From contig JADJPA010000001.1 in the NCBI GenBank assembly GCA_016713505.1, positions 2,555,501 to 2,619,500 on the forward strand: DNA of 64,000 bases, read 5' to 3'. The notes beneath the pieces were generated by a model, which ran no database searches, was not told the origin of the DNA, and worked only from the letters and a program-made list of their open reading frames with translations. Position numbers and translations under genes: made by a program. Origin of the DNA: Candidatus Competibacteraceae bacterium. Lineage in GTDB: Bacteria; Pseudomonadota; Gammaproteobacteria; Competibacterales; Competibacteraceae. Shown in pieces: positions 35,514 through 44,364 of this stretch; the stretch's first letter is position 1, and each line of letters starts with the position of its first letter.

Positions 35514-36464
35514 ATGACCATCAAGCTCGGTGTGGTGATGGATCCCATCGCGACCATCACCATCAAAAAAGATACCACCTTCGCCATGCTGCTGGCTGCC
35601 CAGGCGCGCGGTTGGCAACTGCATTACTTCGAGCAAGCCGATCTGTACGCGCGCGGCAACAAAGCCTTCGGCCGAGCGCGGCGGCTCAGCGTCAAGGACG
35701 ACAAGCACGGGTGGTTCGCCTTCCACGGCGAGCGAGAGCTGCCGCTGGCGGAACTGGACGCGATGCTGATGCGCAAAGACCCGCCGTTCGACATGGAGTA
35801 CATCTATACCACGTACCTGTTGGAGTTGGCCGAGGCCGCCGGCGTGCTAGTCGTCAATAAGCCCAGCAGCCTGCGCGACGCCAATGAGAAAGTCTTTGCC
35901 TTGCACTTTCCAGAATGCTGCCCGCCGACCCTGGTAGCCCGTGCAGCGACCCGGCTGAAAGCGTTCTTGGGCGAGCATGAGGATATCGTGGTGAAACCGC
36001 TGGACGGCATGGGCGGCGCCTCGGTGTTCAGACTGCGCCAGAACGATCCCAACCTGAACGTGATCCTGGAAACCCTTACCGCGCACGACCGGCGTTCGGC
36101 CATGGCGCAGCGCTACATTCCGGAAGTGACGGCCGGCGACAAGCGCATCCTGCTGATCGACGGCGAACCGGTTCCTTACGCGCTCGCCCGCATTCCTCAA
36201 GCCGGCGAGACGCGCGCCAATCTGGCGGCGGGCGGGCGCGGCGAAGGCGTGTCCCTCAGCGAGCGCGATCGCTGGATCTGCGCGCAGGTCGCGCCAAAAC
36301 TCCGGGAAATGGGTTTGCTGTTCGTCGGTTTGGATGTGATCGGCGACTATTTGACCGAAATTAATGTTACCAGCCCTACGTGCGCGCGGGAGTTGGACGC
36401 CCAGTTTGGGCTGGACATCGGCGGCGAGTTGATGGCCGCCATCGAACGCCGGCTCCGGCGCTGA
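35514..36464 (+). CDS. gshB: Glutathione synthetase
   Basis: A 316-residue ATP-grasp enzyme that joins gamma-glutamylcysteine and glycine to give glutathione, in the cytoplasm. The start MTIKLGVVMDPI is the family's N-terminus; later motifs are DGMGGASVFR (ATP-binding loop), RYIPEVTAGDKRILLIDGEP and FVGLDVIGDYLTEINVTSPT, all standard. ATG 35514 is used; the frame is open a little further. Neighbouring tonB and the divergent pil genes repeat the Pseudomonas arrangement. Confidence 0.97.
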   Translation: MTIKLGVVMDPIATITIKKDTTFAMLLAAQARGWQLHYFEQADLYARGNKAFGRARRLSVKDDKHGWFAFHGERELPLAELDAMLMRKDPPFDMEYIYTTYLLELAEAAGVLVVNKPSSLRDANEKVFALHFPECCPPTLVARAATRLKAFLGEHEDIVVKPLDGMGGASVFRLRQNDPNLNVILETLTAHDRRSAMAQRYIPEVTAGDKRILLIDGEPVPYALARIPQAGETRANLAAGGRGEGVSLSERDRWICAQVAPKLREMGLLFVGLDVIGDYLTEINVTSPTCARELDAQFGLDIGGELMAAIERRLRR

Positions 36465-36479
36465 CAGCCGCGGGTCGCG

Positions 36480-37631
36480 ATGGACGCCGCGATCGCTCGA
36501 AGCGGAGACGGCGCGGGTCGGCTGGCGCTGGCGGCGCTGCTGGCGCTAGGCCTGCACGCGCTAGTACTTTTGGCGCCGCCGGCCGGTTGGTGGTCGCTGC
36601 GTTTTCCCAAACCACCGCGCTTCGATGTGCTGCTACTCCCGCCGGTAACGCGGCCAATTCCAGCGCCGTCGGTGCTCGGTTCCGAATCGACCCGGCCCGT
36701 ACCCGCCGCCCCTGACTCGCCCGCTCGCGCCAGCGTTTCGATGCCGGCGACCGCGCCGCCTTCCGCGCTGACGCCAGCCGTGGCCCTAGCAACCCCCGCG
36801 CCTGCCTCGACCCCACCGCCCCTTGCTCCGCCCGTCCAAACCCAGGCCGCGAAACCGCCGCTCGCCCAGCCGACGGCTCCTGGACCGGCGCGAAAACCGG
36901 TTCCGAAAGCAGCCGTGCCAGACCGGCCGTCCGTTGCAGCCAAGACCGTGCCCAAACCACGGACGAACGACGCTGCGCCGACCTCGCGCCCGCAACTCCG
37001 GCCGATGCCAAAACCGGCGCCAAACCTGCCCGACAAGCCGCTTGGCCCACCGCGAACGACGCCTGCACCATCGACTCAGCCGCCTCCACCGTCGGTCAAA
37101 TCGCCCGCTCCCGTGGTCGCCTCCGAACCGAGCGATCCCGCCCGCCACCCGGAAAGGCCGCAGCGAAGCGGCTCAGAGGCGGGTCCCAGCCGCCGTAGCC
37201 GTTTGGACAGCAGCGCGTTATTGGGCCAAATCGCCAGCCTCGAAACGGCAGCCCAGCGGCGCGAGAATGCGACCGCGCGCGGCAAACGGGTCAATCCGCG
37301 AGACACCCAGTCCCTGGAAGGTTTTTATATCGCCGCCTGGGTGCGCAAGGTCGAACAAATCGGCGAAATGAATTTTCCCGATATCGCCCGCAAGTTGGAC
37401 TTGAACACCGGTCCGGTGCTGGATGTCACTATTCGGGCGGATGGCTCCTTACAAGAGGTGCGCGTGGTCCGCTCCTCCGGCAATGCCGAACTGGATCGGG
37501 CGGCGCAACGCATCGTCAAGCTCGGCGCGCCTTATGCCCCTTTTTCAGCGCAATTACGCCAGCATTTCGATGTCTTATCCATTGCCCGCCCGTGGCGTTT
37601 CGAACCGGCCGGTCGGTTGCGAGCGCGCTGA
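36480..37631 (+). CDS. TonB-like protein (TonB3 position)
   Basis: A 383-residue energy transducer: a short cytoplasmic start, one membrane helix (about residues 15-33), a very long Pro/Ala-rich periplasmic linker to about residue 235, a helical piece, and a C-terminal TonB domain with GPVLDVTIRADGSLQEVRVV and RSSGNAELDRAA. Its place next to gshB and the pil genes is that of P. aeruginosa tonB3, which is needed for twitching motility, so a pilus-related role is likelier than iron uptake (inference). The start is 15 bases after gshB. Confidence 0.88.
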   Translation: MDAAIARSGDGAGRLALAALLALGLHALVLLAPPAGWWSLRFPKPPRFDVLLLPPVTRPIPAPSVLGSESTRPVPAAPDSPARASVSMPATAPPSALTPAVALATPAPASTPPPLAPPVQTQAAKPPLAQPTAPGPARKPVPKAAVPDRPSVAAKTVPKPRTNDAAPTSRPQLRPMPKPAPNLPDKPLGPPRTTPAPSTQPPPPSVKSPAPVVASEPSDPARHPERPQRSGSEAGPSRRSRLDSSALLGQIASLETAAQRRENATARGKRVNPRDTQSLEGFYIAAWVRKVEQIGEMNFPDIARKLDLNTGPVLDVTIRADGSLQEVRVVRSSGNAELDRAAQRIVKLGAPYAPFSAQLRQHFDVLSIARPWRFEPAGRLRAR

Positions 37632-37682
37632 GCAACGGGTAAAACCGCGGCAATTTTTTACTGGAAAGCGTTCGAAAGCACC

Positions 37683-38057
37683 ATGTCTGCTTGTCCCTTC
37701 TGCTCCCCGCCGCCGGCACGGCTCGTGGGCCAAACCGCGCGCGTTTTGGCGATCTCCGCTGAATGGTCGGTTTCACCGGGACACACGCTGTTGCTGCCGC
37801 GCCGGCATGTGGTTTCGGTGGCTGACTTGAACATCGTGGAATGGGTCGAACTGGGCCAATTGCTGACGGAAATCCGCGCGCTGCTGCTGGCGAAATTACA
37901 GCCCGAGGGCTTCAGCATCGGCATCGAGGAGCGCGCGGCGGCTCAGACGGTGAAGCATCTGCACCTGCATCTGATCCCGCGCTACCACGGCGACCAAGCC
38001 GATCCGCGCGACGGCATCCGCTGGATTTCTCCCGACAAGGCGCGCCACGGGCCGTGA
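37683..38057 (+). CDS. HIT-family hydrolase
   Basis: A 124-residue histidine-triad protein. The active-site motif HLHLHLIPR (H-x-H-x-H) is intact near residue 95, and the N-terminal CPFC could bind zinc as in HinT-type relatives. HIT proteins hydrolyse nucleoside phosphoramidates or dinucleoside polyphosphates. In Pseudomonas no HIT gene stands between tonB3 and algH, so it is an insertion relative to that order. The start ATG 37683 is 51 bases after tonB. Confidence 0.9.
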   Translation: MSACPFCSPPPARLVGQTARVLAISAEWSVSPGHTLLLPRRHVVSVADLNIVEWVELGQLLTEIRALLLAKLQPEGFSIGIEERAAAQTVKHLHLHLIPRYHGDQADPRDGIRWISPDKARHGP

Positions 38058-38189
38058 GAGCCGATTGCGCGGCCGATTTTCTCAATACTTTGCAGCAAGG
38101 CTCCGCCCTGGCGGGAAACCCCAGCACGCCACGGGTCCGAACGCGGCCACCCGCGCCCGCTTGTCAAGCAACCGGTGAATTCCGATACT

Positions 38190-38759
38190 ATGACCATGAT
38201 TGAAACCACCTATCTGACCAACCAGTTCCTGATCGCGATGCCGACCCTGGCCGATCCGAACTTTTTTCAGACGGTGACGTATATCAGCGAGCATAACGCC
38301 AGCGGCGCGCTGGGGCTGGTCATCAACCGGCCGCTGGACTTGTCGCTCGGCCAACTGTTGGAACATCTGGAAATCGTCACGGACCGCTCCGATCTCGCCA
38401 CCCTGCCGGTCTACCAAGGCGGCCCGGTCCAACCGGAGCAAGGCTTCGTCATTCACAGCCCGGTCGGTCAATGGGGTGCGACCCTACAGGTTACCGAGCA
38501 CATCGGCATCACCACTTCCCGAGATATCCTGCACGCGGTCGCCTGCGGCGAAGGACCTCAATATCTGCTGGTCACCCTCGGCTACGCCGGCTGGGGACCG
38601 GGCCAGTTGGAGCAGGAAATGGCGGACAACGCCTGGCTGTCGACCCCGGCCGATCGCGAGATTCTGTTTCACAAGCCCAGCGACCAGCGTTGGGCCGCCG
38701 CCGCCGCCTTGTTGGGAATCGACCTGAATTTGCTGTCCGCCCATGTCGGCCACGCCTGA
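38190..38759 (+). CDS. algH: YqgE/AlgH family protein
   Basis: A 189-residue protein of the UPF0301 family. The N-terminal FLIAMPTLADPNFFQTVTYI and the later LGLVINRPLDLSLGQLL, YQGGPVQPEQGFVIH and LGYAGWGPGQLEQE blocks are all family signatures. AlgH was linked to alginate regulation in Pseudomonas, but its biochemical role is unknown. The start could be 38175 (GTG), 38190 or 38196 (ATG); 38190 is a compromise based on the usual distance to FLIAMP. It overlaps ruvX by 17 bases. Confidence 0.93.
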   Translation: MTMIETTYLTNQFLIAMPTLADPNFFQTVTYISEHNASGALGLVINRPLDLSLGQLLEHLEIVTDRSDLATLPVYQGGPVQPEQGFVIHSPVGQWGATLQVTEHIGITTSRDILHAVACGEGPQYLLVTLGYAGWGPGQLEQEMADNAWLSTPADREILFHKPSDQRWAAAAALLGIDLNLLSAHVGHA

Positions 38760-39231
38760 TCGCGGGGCGGCCGGCGCGACTCCGGCCTACCGGATCGCGC
38801 TAGGGTTCGACTTCGGTCGGGCTCGCATCGGCGTCGCCATCGGTGAAGCGGTGACCGGCTCCGCCCGCCCCCTGCACACCTTGCCGGTCCGCCAGCAGCG
38901 CCCCGACTGGAACGCCATCGAGCGGATCATCGCCGAATGGCGACCGGATGTGTTGGTGATCGGCGTGCCACGCCATGCCGACGACACCGCCAATGCCATC
39001 ACTGAAGCCGCTTTGCGCTTCAGCCGCCAGTTACACGGGCGCTTTCGTCTGCCGGTGGCCACCATCGACGAGCGGCTGTCATCCTGGGAGGCCGAACGGC
39101 GGCGCTCCGAGGCCGACCCCGGCCGCCGCCGCGGCGCGGTCGCGTCCGACGCCGCGGCGGCCGCAGTCATTCTGGAAAGCTGGTTCAACCAACAACGGAA
39201 TCCCCCCTCATGCGCGACGCTGAATTCCTGA
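38743..39231 (+). CDS. ruvX: Putative Holliday junction resolvase / pre-16S rRNA nuclease YqgF
   Basis: A 162-residue RNase H-fold nuclease. The catalytic Asp lies in LGFDFGRARIGVAIGE; the second acidic site is TIDERLSSWEAE, and the third Asp is in ASDAAAAAVILESW. YqgF matures the 5' end of 16S rRNA and has been proposed as a junction resolvase. The first 15 residues precede the conserved core. It overlaps algH upstream and pyrR downstream (22 bases), so the genes are translated as one unit. Confidence 0.92.
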   Translation: MSATPDRGAAGATPAYRIALGFDFGRARIGVAIGEAVTGSARPLHTLPVRQQRPDWNAIERIIAEWRPDVLVIGVPRHADDTANAITEAALRFSRQLHGRFRLPVATIDERLSSWEAERRRSEADPGRRRGAVASDAAAAAVILESWFNQQRNPPSCATLNS

Positions 39232-39707
39232 TCGAGGCCATGGCCGTACAACTGCGCGAGCTGCTGGTCCGGCGCGGCATCACCGATCCGGCGCTGGTCG
39301 GCGTTCACACCGGCGGGGTTTGGGTCGCCGACCGTCTGCGCCGGCGGCTTGGAGTGGTCGCGCCGCTGGGCAAGCTCGATATTTCCTTCTATCGCGACGA
39401 CTTCAGCCGGATTGGCGTCAACCCCCAGGTTCGCCCTTCGGAACTGCCTTTCGATGTGGACGACCGTCATCTGGTGTTGGTCGATGACGTGCTGCATACC
39501 GGTCGCACCATCCGCGCCGCGCTCAACGAACTGTTCGATTACGGTCGGCCGGCTTCGGTGCTGCTGGCGGTGTTGGTGGATCGCGGCGGTCGGGAACTGC
39601 CGATCGAAGCCCACGTCGCCGGCTCCCGACTGGAACTGCCCTCCGACAGCCATATCCAACTGACCGGACCCGAACCCTTGCAACTGCTGCTTCAGAACGC
39701 CCCATGA
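39210..39707 (+). CDS. pyrR: Pyrimidine operon regulator / uracil phosphoribosyltransferase PyrR
   Basis: A 165-residue type I phosphoribosyltransferase-fold protein. The PRPP-binding loop is HLVLVDDVLHTGRTIRAAL, with LDISFYRDDFSR also typical of PyrR. In Gram-positives PyrR attenuates pyr operons; in pseudomonads it acts on pyr gene transcription and may have uracil phosphoribosyltransferase activity. It directly precedes pyrB with a 4-base overlap (ATGA), as in Pseudomonas. Confidence 0.94.
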   Translation: MRDAEFLIEAMAVQLRELLVRRGITDPALVGVHTGGVWVADRLRRRLGVVAPLGKLDISFYRDDFSRIGVNPQVRPSELPFDVDDRHLVLVDDVLHTGRTIRAALNELFDYGRPASVLLAVLVDRGGRELPIEAHVAGSRLELPSDSHIQLTGPEPLQLLLQNAP

Positions 39708-40684
39708 GCGCCGCCAACGTGCAACTGGATGCTCAAGGCCGCTTGCTGCACTTCCTGACCGTGGAAGGGCTGAGCCGCCGCCATCTGACGGAGATTCTGG
39801 ATACCGCTGAATCGTTGCACGGCGTGGCCGAGCGGCGGGTCAAGAAGCTGCCCACCCTGCACGGCAAGACCGTGGTCAACCTGTTTTTCGAGGCCAGCAC
39901 CCGCACCCGCACCACTTTCGAACTGGCGGCCAAGCGGCTGTCGGCCGACGTGTTGACGCTCAATATCGCCACCTCGTCGGCGGTCAAGGGCGAAACCCTG
40001 CTGGACACCCTGCAAAACATCGAGGCGATGCAATGCGACATGTTCGTGGTGCGCCACCAGCAAAGCGGCGCGGCGGAATTCATCGCCCGCCACGTCAAAC
40101 CGCACATCGCGGTCTTGAACGCCGGCGACGGCCGCCACGCTCACCCCACTCAGGGAATGCTGGACGTGTTCACCATCCGCCGCCACAAACCGGATTTCGG
40201 CAACCTACAAATCGCCATCGTCGGCGACATCCTGCATTCGCGGGTGGCGCGCTCGCTGATCCATGCCCTCAGCATTCTCGGCGCCGCCGAAATCCGGGTG
40301 GTCGCACCCCGCACCCTGTTGCCGGCCGAGGTAGAGAATCTGGGGGTGCGGGTGTTTCTCGACCCGCGCGAGGGTTTGCGGGATGTCGATGCGGTGGTGA
40401 TGCTGCGCTTGCAACGGGAACGGATGGAAGGCGCGTTGCTGCCGACCGAACAGGAATTCTTCCAGCGCTATGGGCTGACCGAGGAGCGGCTGGCGCTGGC
40501 CAAGCCGGATGCTATCGTCATGCATCCCGGTCCGATCAATCGGGGGGTGGAAATCGACTCCCGGGTGGCCGACGGGCCACGCTCGGTCATTCTGGAACAG
40601 GTCACCAACGGTATCGCCGTGCGCATGGCGATCATGTCGATCACCTTGGGCAACCACGCCCGGCCAGCCGGGGAGAACCTCTGA
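39704..40684 (+). CDS. pyrB: Aspartate carbamoyltransferase catalytic chain
   Basis: A 326-residue cytoplasmic enzyme making carbamoyl-aspartate, the second step of pyrimidine synthesis. The carbamoyl-phosphate motif FFEASTRTRTTFELA is intact, as are HPTQGMLD and HPGPINRGVEIDSRV. The N-terminal extension and the pyrC' gene following at once (TGATG) match the class A ATCase of Pseudomonas, in which PyrB forms a dodecamer with an inactive dihydroorotase homologue. No pyrI regulatory gene is present. Confidence 0.97.
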   Translation: MSAANVQLDAQGRLLHFLTVEGLSRRHLTEILDTAESLHGVAERRVKKLPTLHGKTVVNLFFEASTRTRTTFELAAKRLSADVLTLNIATSSAVKGETLLDTLQNIEAMQCDMFVVRHQQSGAAEFIARHVKPHIAVLNAGDGRHAHPTQGMLDVFTIRRHKPDFGNLQIAIVGDILHSRVARSLIHALSILGAAEIRVVAPRTLLPAEVENLGVRVFLDPREGLRDVDAVVMLRLQRERMEGALLPTEQEFFQRYGLTEERLALAKPDAIVMHPGPINRGVEIDSRVADGPRSVILEQVTNGIAVRMAIMSITLGNHARPAGENL

Positions 40685-41970
40685 TGCGCACCGTCATTCG
40701 CGGCGGCCGGTTGATCGATCCGGCCCACCAGCTCGATGCGATCACCGATCTGTTCATCGCCGAGGGGCGGATCGCCGGAATCGGCCGCTCCCCGGACGGC
40801 TTCACGGCCGACCGGATCATCGACGCGAGCGAGCGCATCGTTTGTCCCGGCCTGATCGATCTTTGCGCCCGATTGCGCGAGCCGGGCCAAGAACACAAGG
40901 CGACCATCGCCAGCGAGGCGCGGGCCGCCGCCGCCGCCGGCATCACCACCCTGGTCTGTCCGCCCGACACCGATCCGGTCATCGACGAACCGGCGGTGGT
41001 GGAACTGATCCGCCGCCGCGCCGAGGCCGCCGGTCAGGCGCGGGTGCTGACCCTGGGCGCCCTCACCTATCGCTTGCGCGGGGAACGGCTGGCGGAAATG
41101 GCCGCGCTCAAGGACGCCGGTTGCGTCGGCGTCAGCGACGGCGGCCAGCCTATCGCCAATACGCTGGTGTTGCGGCGGGCGCTGGAATACGCCGCGACTT
41201 TCGGTCTGACGGTGTTCCTGACCCCACTCGATGCTTGGCTGGGACACGGCATGGCCCATGAAGGACGGATTTCGACCCGGATGGGCCTGTCCGGTATTCC
41301 GACGGCGGCCGAAACCGGCACCCTGGCCCGCGATCTCGAACTGATCCGCGATATCGGCGTACGCGTGCATTTTTGCCGGTTGTCCAGCGCGCGTTCCGTG
41401 GAACTGGTGGCGCGCGCCCGCGCCGAGGGATTGCCGGTGACCGCCGATGTCGCCATACCTCACCTCTATCTCACCGAAATGGATTTGGCCGGCTTCGACA
41501 GTCACTGCCACGTCCGGCCACCGCTGCGCGGCGCACGCGACCGGGACGCCTTGCGAGACGGCCTGGCCAAGGGGGTATTAGATGCCCTGTGCTCCGATCA
41601 TCAGCCGCACGAACCCGACGCCAAGCAGGCGCCTTTCGGCGATACCGAGCCGGGCATCTCCGGCCTGGACACCTTGCTGGGATTGAGCGTGCGTCTGGCG
41701 CGGGATGCAACGCTCTCGTTGCCGACGATGGTGGAACGGCTGACCTGCGGGCCGGCGCGGATCTTGGGGATCGACAGCGGCCATCTGGGGACGGGCGCAA
41801 CGGCCGACCTTTGCATCTTCGATCCCGACACCGACTGGCGGGTGACGGCTGACACCCTGCGCAGCCGCGGTCAGAACAGCCCGTTTCTGGGTTGGGAGCT
41901 GCCGGGCCGGGTCAGCCATACCTTGCTGGCAGGACAGGTGGTGTACGAGGCCGACCGTGGGCCGGCCTAA
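40684..41970 (+). CDS. pyrC': Non-catalytic dihydroorotase homologue (PyrC')
   Basis: A 428-residue amidohydrolase-fold protein. The usual zinc motif D-x-H-x-H-x-R-E-P reads DLCARLREPG: both metal-binding His are gone. SDGGQPIAN and the late SDHQPHEPDAKQ block remain, the latter showing its dihydroorotase descent. In Pseudomonas the same inactive subunit is a required partner of PyrB in the ATCase complex, and the genes are adjacent here too, sharing TGATG. A true dihydroorotase must be encoded elsewhere. The 3' end overlaps a broken Uma2-like gene by 4 bases. Confidence 0.92.
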   Translation: MRTVIRGGRLIDPAHQLDAITDLFIAEGRIAGIGRSPDGFTADRIIDASERIVCPGLIDLCARLREPGQEHKATIASEARAAAAAGITTLVCPPDTDPVIDEPAVVELIRRRAEAAGQARVLTLGALTYRLRGERLAEMAALKDAGCVGVSDGGQPIANTLVLRRALEYAATFGLTVFLTPLDAWLGHGMAHEGRISTRMGLSGIPTAAETGTLARDLELIRDIGVRVHFCRLSSARSVELVARARAEGLPVTADVAIPHLYLTEMDLAGFDSHCHVRPPLRGARDRDALRDGLAKGVLDALCSDHQPHEPDAKQAPFGDTEPGISGLDTLLGLSVRLARDATLSLPTMVERLTCGPARILGIDSGHLGTGATADLCIFDPDTDWRVTADTLRSRGQNSPFLGWELPGRVSHTLLAGQVVYEADRGPA

Positions 41971-42520
41971 GGCAGCAAGTCGGCCGCGGCAACGCCATGA
42001 TCCGGGCTAGCGTGCGGCCGCACGCGGTCCCCCCGTCGCAGCACCGCCAAGGATCGGTAGCCATCACCTTTAGGATCACGTTGGATTTCGAGGCGGCCGT
42101 CCCGGAGGTTGACGATCCAATACTCGCCAAGCCTGTTGCGCGCGTAGAGGGCCTGCCTGATTTTGCGACCCAGCGCCAGCAAGCGATCAGCCGCTGCGAC
42201 GGCGGGCCCGGCGCTCGTCGGACCACCGCGCCTGTAATCCTGCGCCTCGCCGGAACCGCGGCAATACCCGGCTCGGGTTCCGAACTCTCATCAAGCACCA
42301 GCGGCATCTGGGTACGGAGAACATAGCCTTCCTAAAATGCGCCTCGCAAAACTTCTTCAATCGGCCAGCTAACAGTCGCAGGAAAGCTTTTTTGTGGCGG
42401 CATATCGACGACTCCATCCAGCAATTCCACGGGCTCTTCCGGTTGAAATACGTCCTGTAGCCCCATGTCTTCCTCTTGTTGCCGGGTCCAGCGATGGACC
42501 GGCGCCAGCATCGCGACCAT
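41967..42520 (-). pseudogene. Broken Uma2-family (DUF820) gene
   Basis: Pieces of a Uma2-type PD-(D/E)XK protein are spread over different frames. The N-terminal piece at 42520-42332 reads VHRWTRQQEED...EPVELLDGVV, the family start. After a frame change, 42308 onward has PLVLDESSEPEPGIAAVP (the P-x-D nuclease region), and after a further shift near 42250 the C-terminal part reads YARNRLGEYWIVNLRDGRLEIQRDP. The middle segment seems shortened. At least two frame changes make it a pseudogene. Such genes are often mobile and multicopy in cyanobacteria and other large genomes. Confidence 0.6.
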
Positions 42521-42593
42521 TCGAGAACGCCTGCTTCAAGCATCGGGACCGGCGTTAGCGGCCGAAACAGACTGAACGATCAATGAGTGACTC

Positions 42594-43292
42594 ATGAACG
42601 AAATCATAGCGGCGACCGACCGCATTCTGCTCCGTCAGGACTATCCCGGCGGCTATACCCTGCTGCGGGTCACCACCGAACTCGCCGCCCAAATCCTGCC
42701 GGGCCATGCGTTGCGGATCGACGGCGCGTTCTGGCCGGTGTTGCAGCCCGCGCCCGCGCGAGCGTGGGTGGAATGCCTGCAACGCGCTATCGCGCCCCCA
42801 GGCACAGGCCATCCCCTTTCCGTCAGCGGTCCGTTCGGCGAGCCGTTCGACCTTGACGCCGCCACCCCGCGCGCCTTGCTATTCGCGGATAACGACGGCC
42901 TCGCGCAGATCGTCTATCTGGCGCGAGCGCTACGCGCCCGGCAGCCTCGGGTCAAGCCTTTCGCGCTCTTCGACCTGCAACCGCCGCTGCCGTTTCGACC
43001 GCCGCCTTCCAAGATCATCACGCCCGGCTTGCCGGCCGGGGTCATCGCCGCGCTACCCTTGTTGGAGGATTGGGCCATTCCCAATCGGATCGCCTGTCCC
43101 GCCGGCGATCAGGCCGGCTGTTTCGAAGGTAAAGCCACCGAACTGGCCCAAAGCTGGCTGGACATCTCGCAAGGCGTGGCCGACGTGACCGCCTTCGCCT
43201 GCGGCGGCCACGCCCTGCTGGATGCCGTCCGCGAGTTGGCCGGCCGTTACCAGCTGGCCTGCCAAACGCGCGCCGCCTTGGGAGTTCATTAA
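42594..43292 (+). CDS. PyrK-like ferredoxin-reductase-fold protein lacking the iron-sulfur cluster
   Basis: A 232-residue protein resembling the electron-transfer subunit of dihydroorotate dehydrogenase: an N-terminal FAD-binding-like barrel (YTLLRVTTELAAQILPGHALRI, in part; HPLSVSGPFGEPFDL) and a C-terminal NAD-binding-like domain. PyrK normally ends with four clustered Cys for a 2Fe-2S centre; here only scattered Cys remain (CPAG, CFEG, FACGG, LACQ), and the flavin motif R-x-Y-S is not visible. Downstream of pyrB-pyrC' it may serve pyrimidine metabolism, but an altered, perhaps structural role is possible. It converges with pilT, 3 bases apart. Confidence 0.65.
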   Translation: MNEIIAATDRILLRQDYPGGYTLLRVTTELAAQILPGHALRIDGAFWPVLQPAPARAWVECLQRAIAPPGTGHPLSVSGPFGEPFDLDAATPRALLFADNDGLAQIVYLARALRARQPRVKPFALFDLQPPLPFRPPPSKIITPGLPAGVIAALPLLEDWAIPNRIACPAGDQAGCFEGKATELAQSWLDISQGVADVTAFACGGHALLDAVRELAGRYQLACQTRAALGVH

Positions 43293-43295
43293 GCC

Positions 43296-44336
43296 CTATT
43301 GTCGGAAAGAGGCTTTGTTCTGCGCATAGGTAATGGCCTCATCGCGATTGACTAGCCCCTTCTTGATCAGATCCAGCAAATGCTGGTCGAGGGTCTGCAT
43401 CCCGTAGGCGGCGCCGGTCTGAATGGAGGAATACATCTGGGCCACCTTGTCTTCGCGGATCAGGTTGCGGATCGCTGGCACGCCGACCATGATTTCCCAG
43501 GCGGCGGTGCGGCCGCCGCCCTTTTTCTTGAGCAGCGCTTGCGAAATCACCGCCCGCAGCGATTCGGACAGCATCGAGCGCACCATCGGTTTCTCGCCGG
43601 CGGGGAACACGTCGATGATGCGGTCGATGGTCTTGGGGGCGGAACTGGTGTGCAGGGTGCCGAACACCAAGTGACCGGTTTCGGAGGCGGTCAGGGCCAG
43701 CCGGATGGTTTCCTGATCGCGCATTTCGCCGACCAGGATGATGTCGGGGTCTTCGCGCAGCGCCGAACGCAGCGCCTCGTTGAAGCCGAGCGTGTCGCGA
43801 TGCACCTCGCGCTGGTTGATCAGGCAGCGCTGGCTCTGATGGACGAACTCGATGGGGTCTTCGATGGTCAGGATGTGACCGTACTCATTTTTGTTGATGT
43901 GATCGATCATCGCCGCCAGGGTGGTGGACTTGCCCGAACCGGTCGGGCCGGTGACCAGGACCAGACCGCGCGGGGCGGCGATCAAATCCCGGAATACCTG
44001 CGGGCAGCCGAGATCCTCCAGGCTCTTGATCTGAGTGGGAATGGTGCGGAAGACGCCGGCCGCGCCGCGATCCTGATTGAAGGCGTTGACGCGAAACCGG
44101 GCCAGCTTCGGGATCTCGAACGAAAAGTCGCACTCCAGAAACTCGTCGTAATCCTTGCGCTGCTTGTCGTTCATGATGTCATAGATCAGACCATGCACCA
44201 TTTTATGGTCTAGCGGCGGCACATTGATGCGGCGCACGTCGCCATCGACCCGGATCATCGGCGGCAATCCGGCCGAAAGATGCAAGTCCGATGCATTGTT
44301 ACTGACTGAAAAACCTAATAATTCGTCAAGGGTCAC
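43296..44336 (-). CDS. pilT: Type IV pilus retraction ATPase PilT
   Basis: A 346-residue hexameric ATPase that powers pilus retraction from the cytoplasmic side. The start TLDELLGFSVSNNASDLHLSAG is the PilT N-terminus. Walker A GPTGSGKSTT, the Asp box LTIEDPIEFVH, Walker B DPDIILVGEMRD and the His box TGHLVFGTLHTSSA are intact, and the C-terminal region is complete. The start is GTG 44336, with AGGAG upstream. pilU, the usual partner, does not follow: the next gene is a convergent PyrK-like gene. Confidence 0.97.
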   Translation of the reverse strand: MTLDELLGFSVSNNASDLHLSAGLPPMIRVDGDVRRINVPPLDHKMVHGLIYDIMNDKQRKDYDEFLECDFSFEIPKLARFRVNAFNQDRGAAGVFRTIPTQIKSLEDLGCPQVFRDLIAAPRGLVLVTGPTGSGKSTTLAAMIDHINKNEYGHILTIEDPIEFVHQSQRCLINQREVHRDTLGFNEALRSALREDPDIILVGEMRDQETIRLALTASETGHLVFGTLHTSSAPKTIDRIIDVFPAGEKPMVRSMLSESLRAVISQALLKKKGGGRTAAWEIMVGVPAIRNLIREDKVAQMYSSIQTGAAYGMQTLDQHLLDLIKKGLVNRDEAITYAQNKASFRQ

Positions 44337-44364
44337 AGCCGGTGCTCCTAAGTATGCCGGGAAT

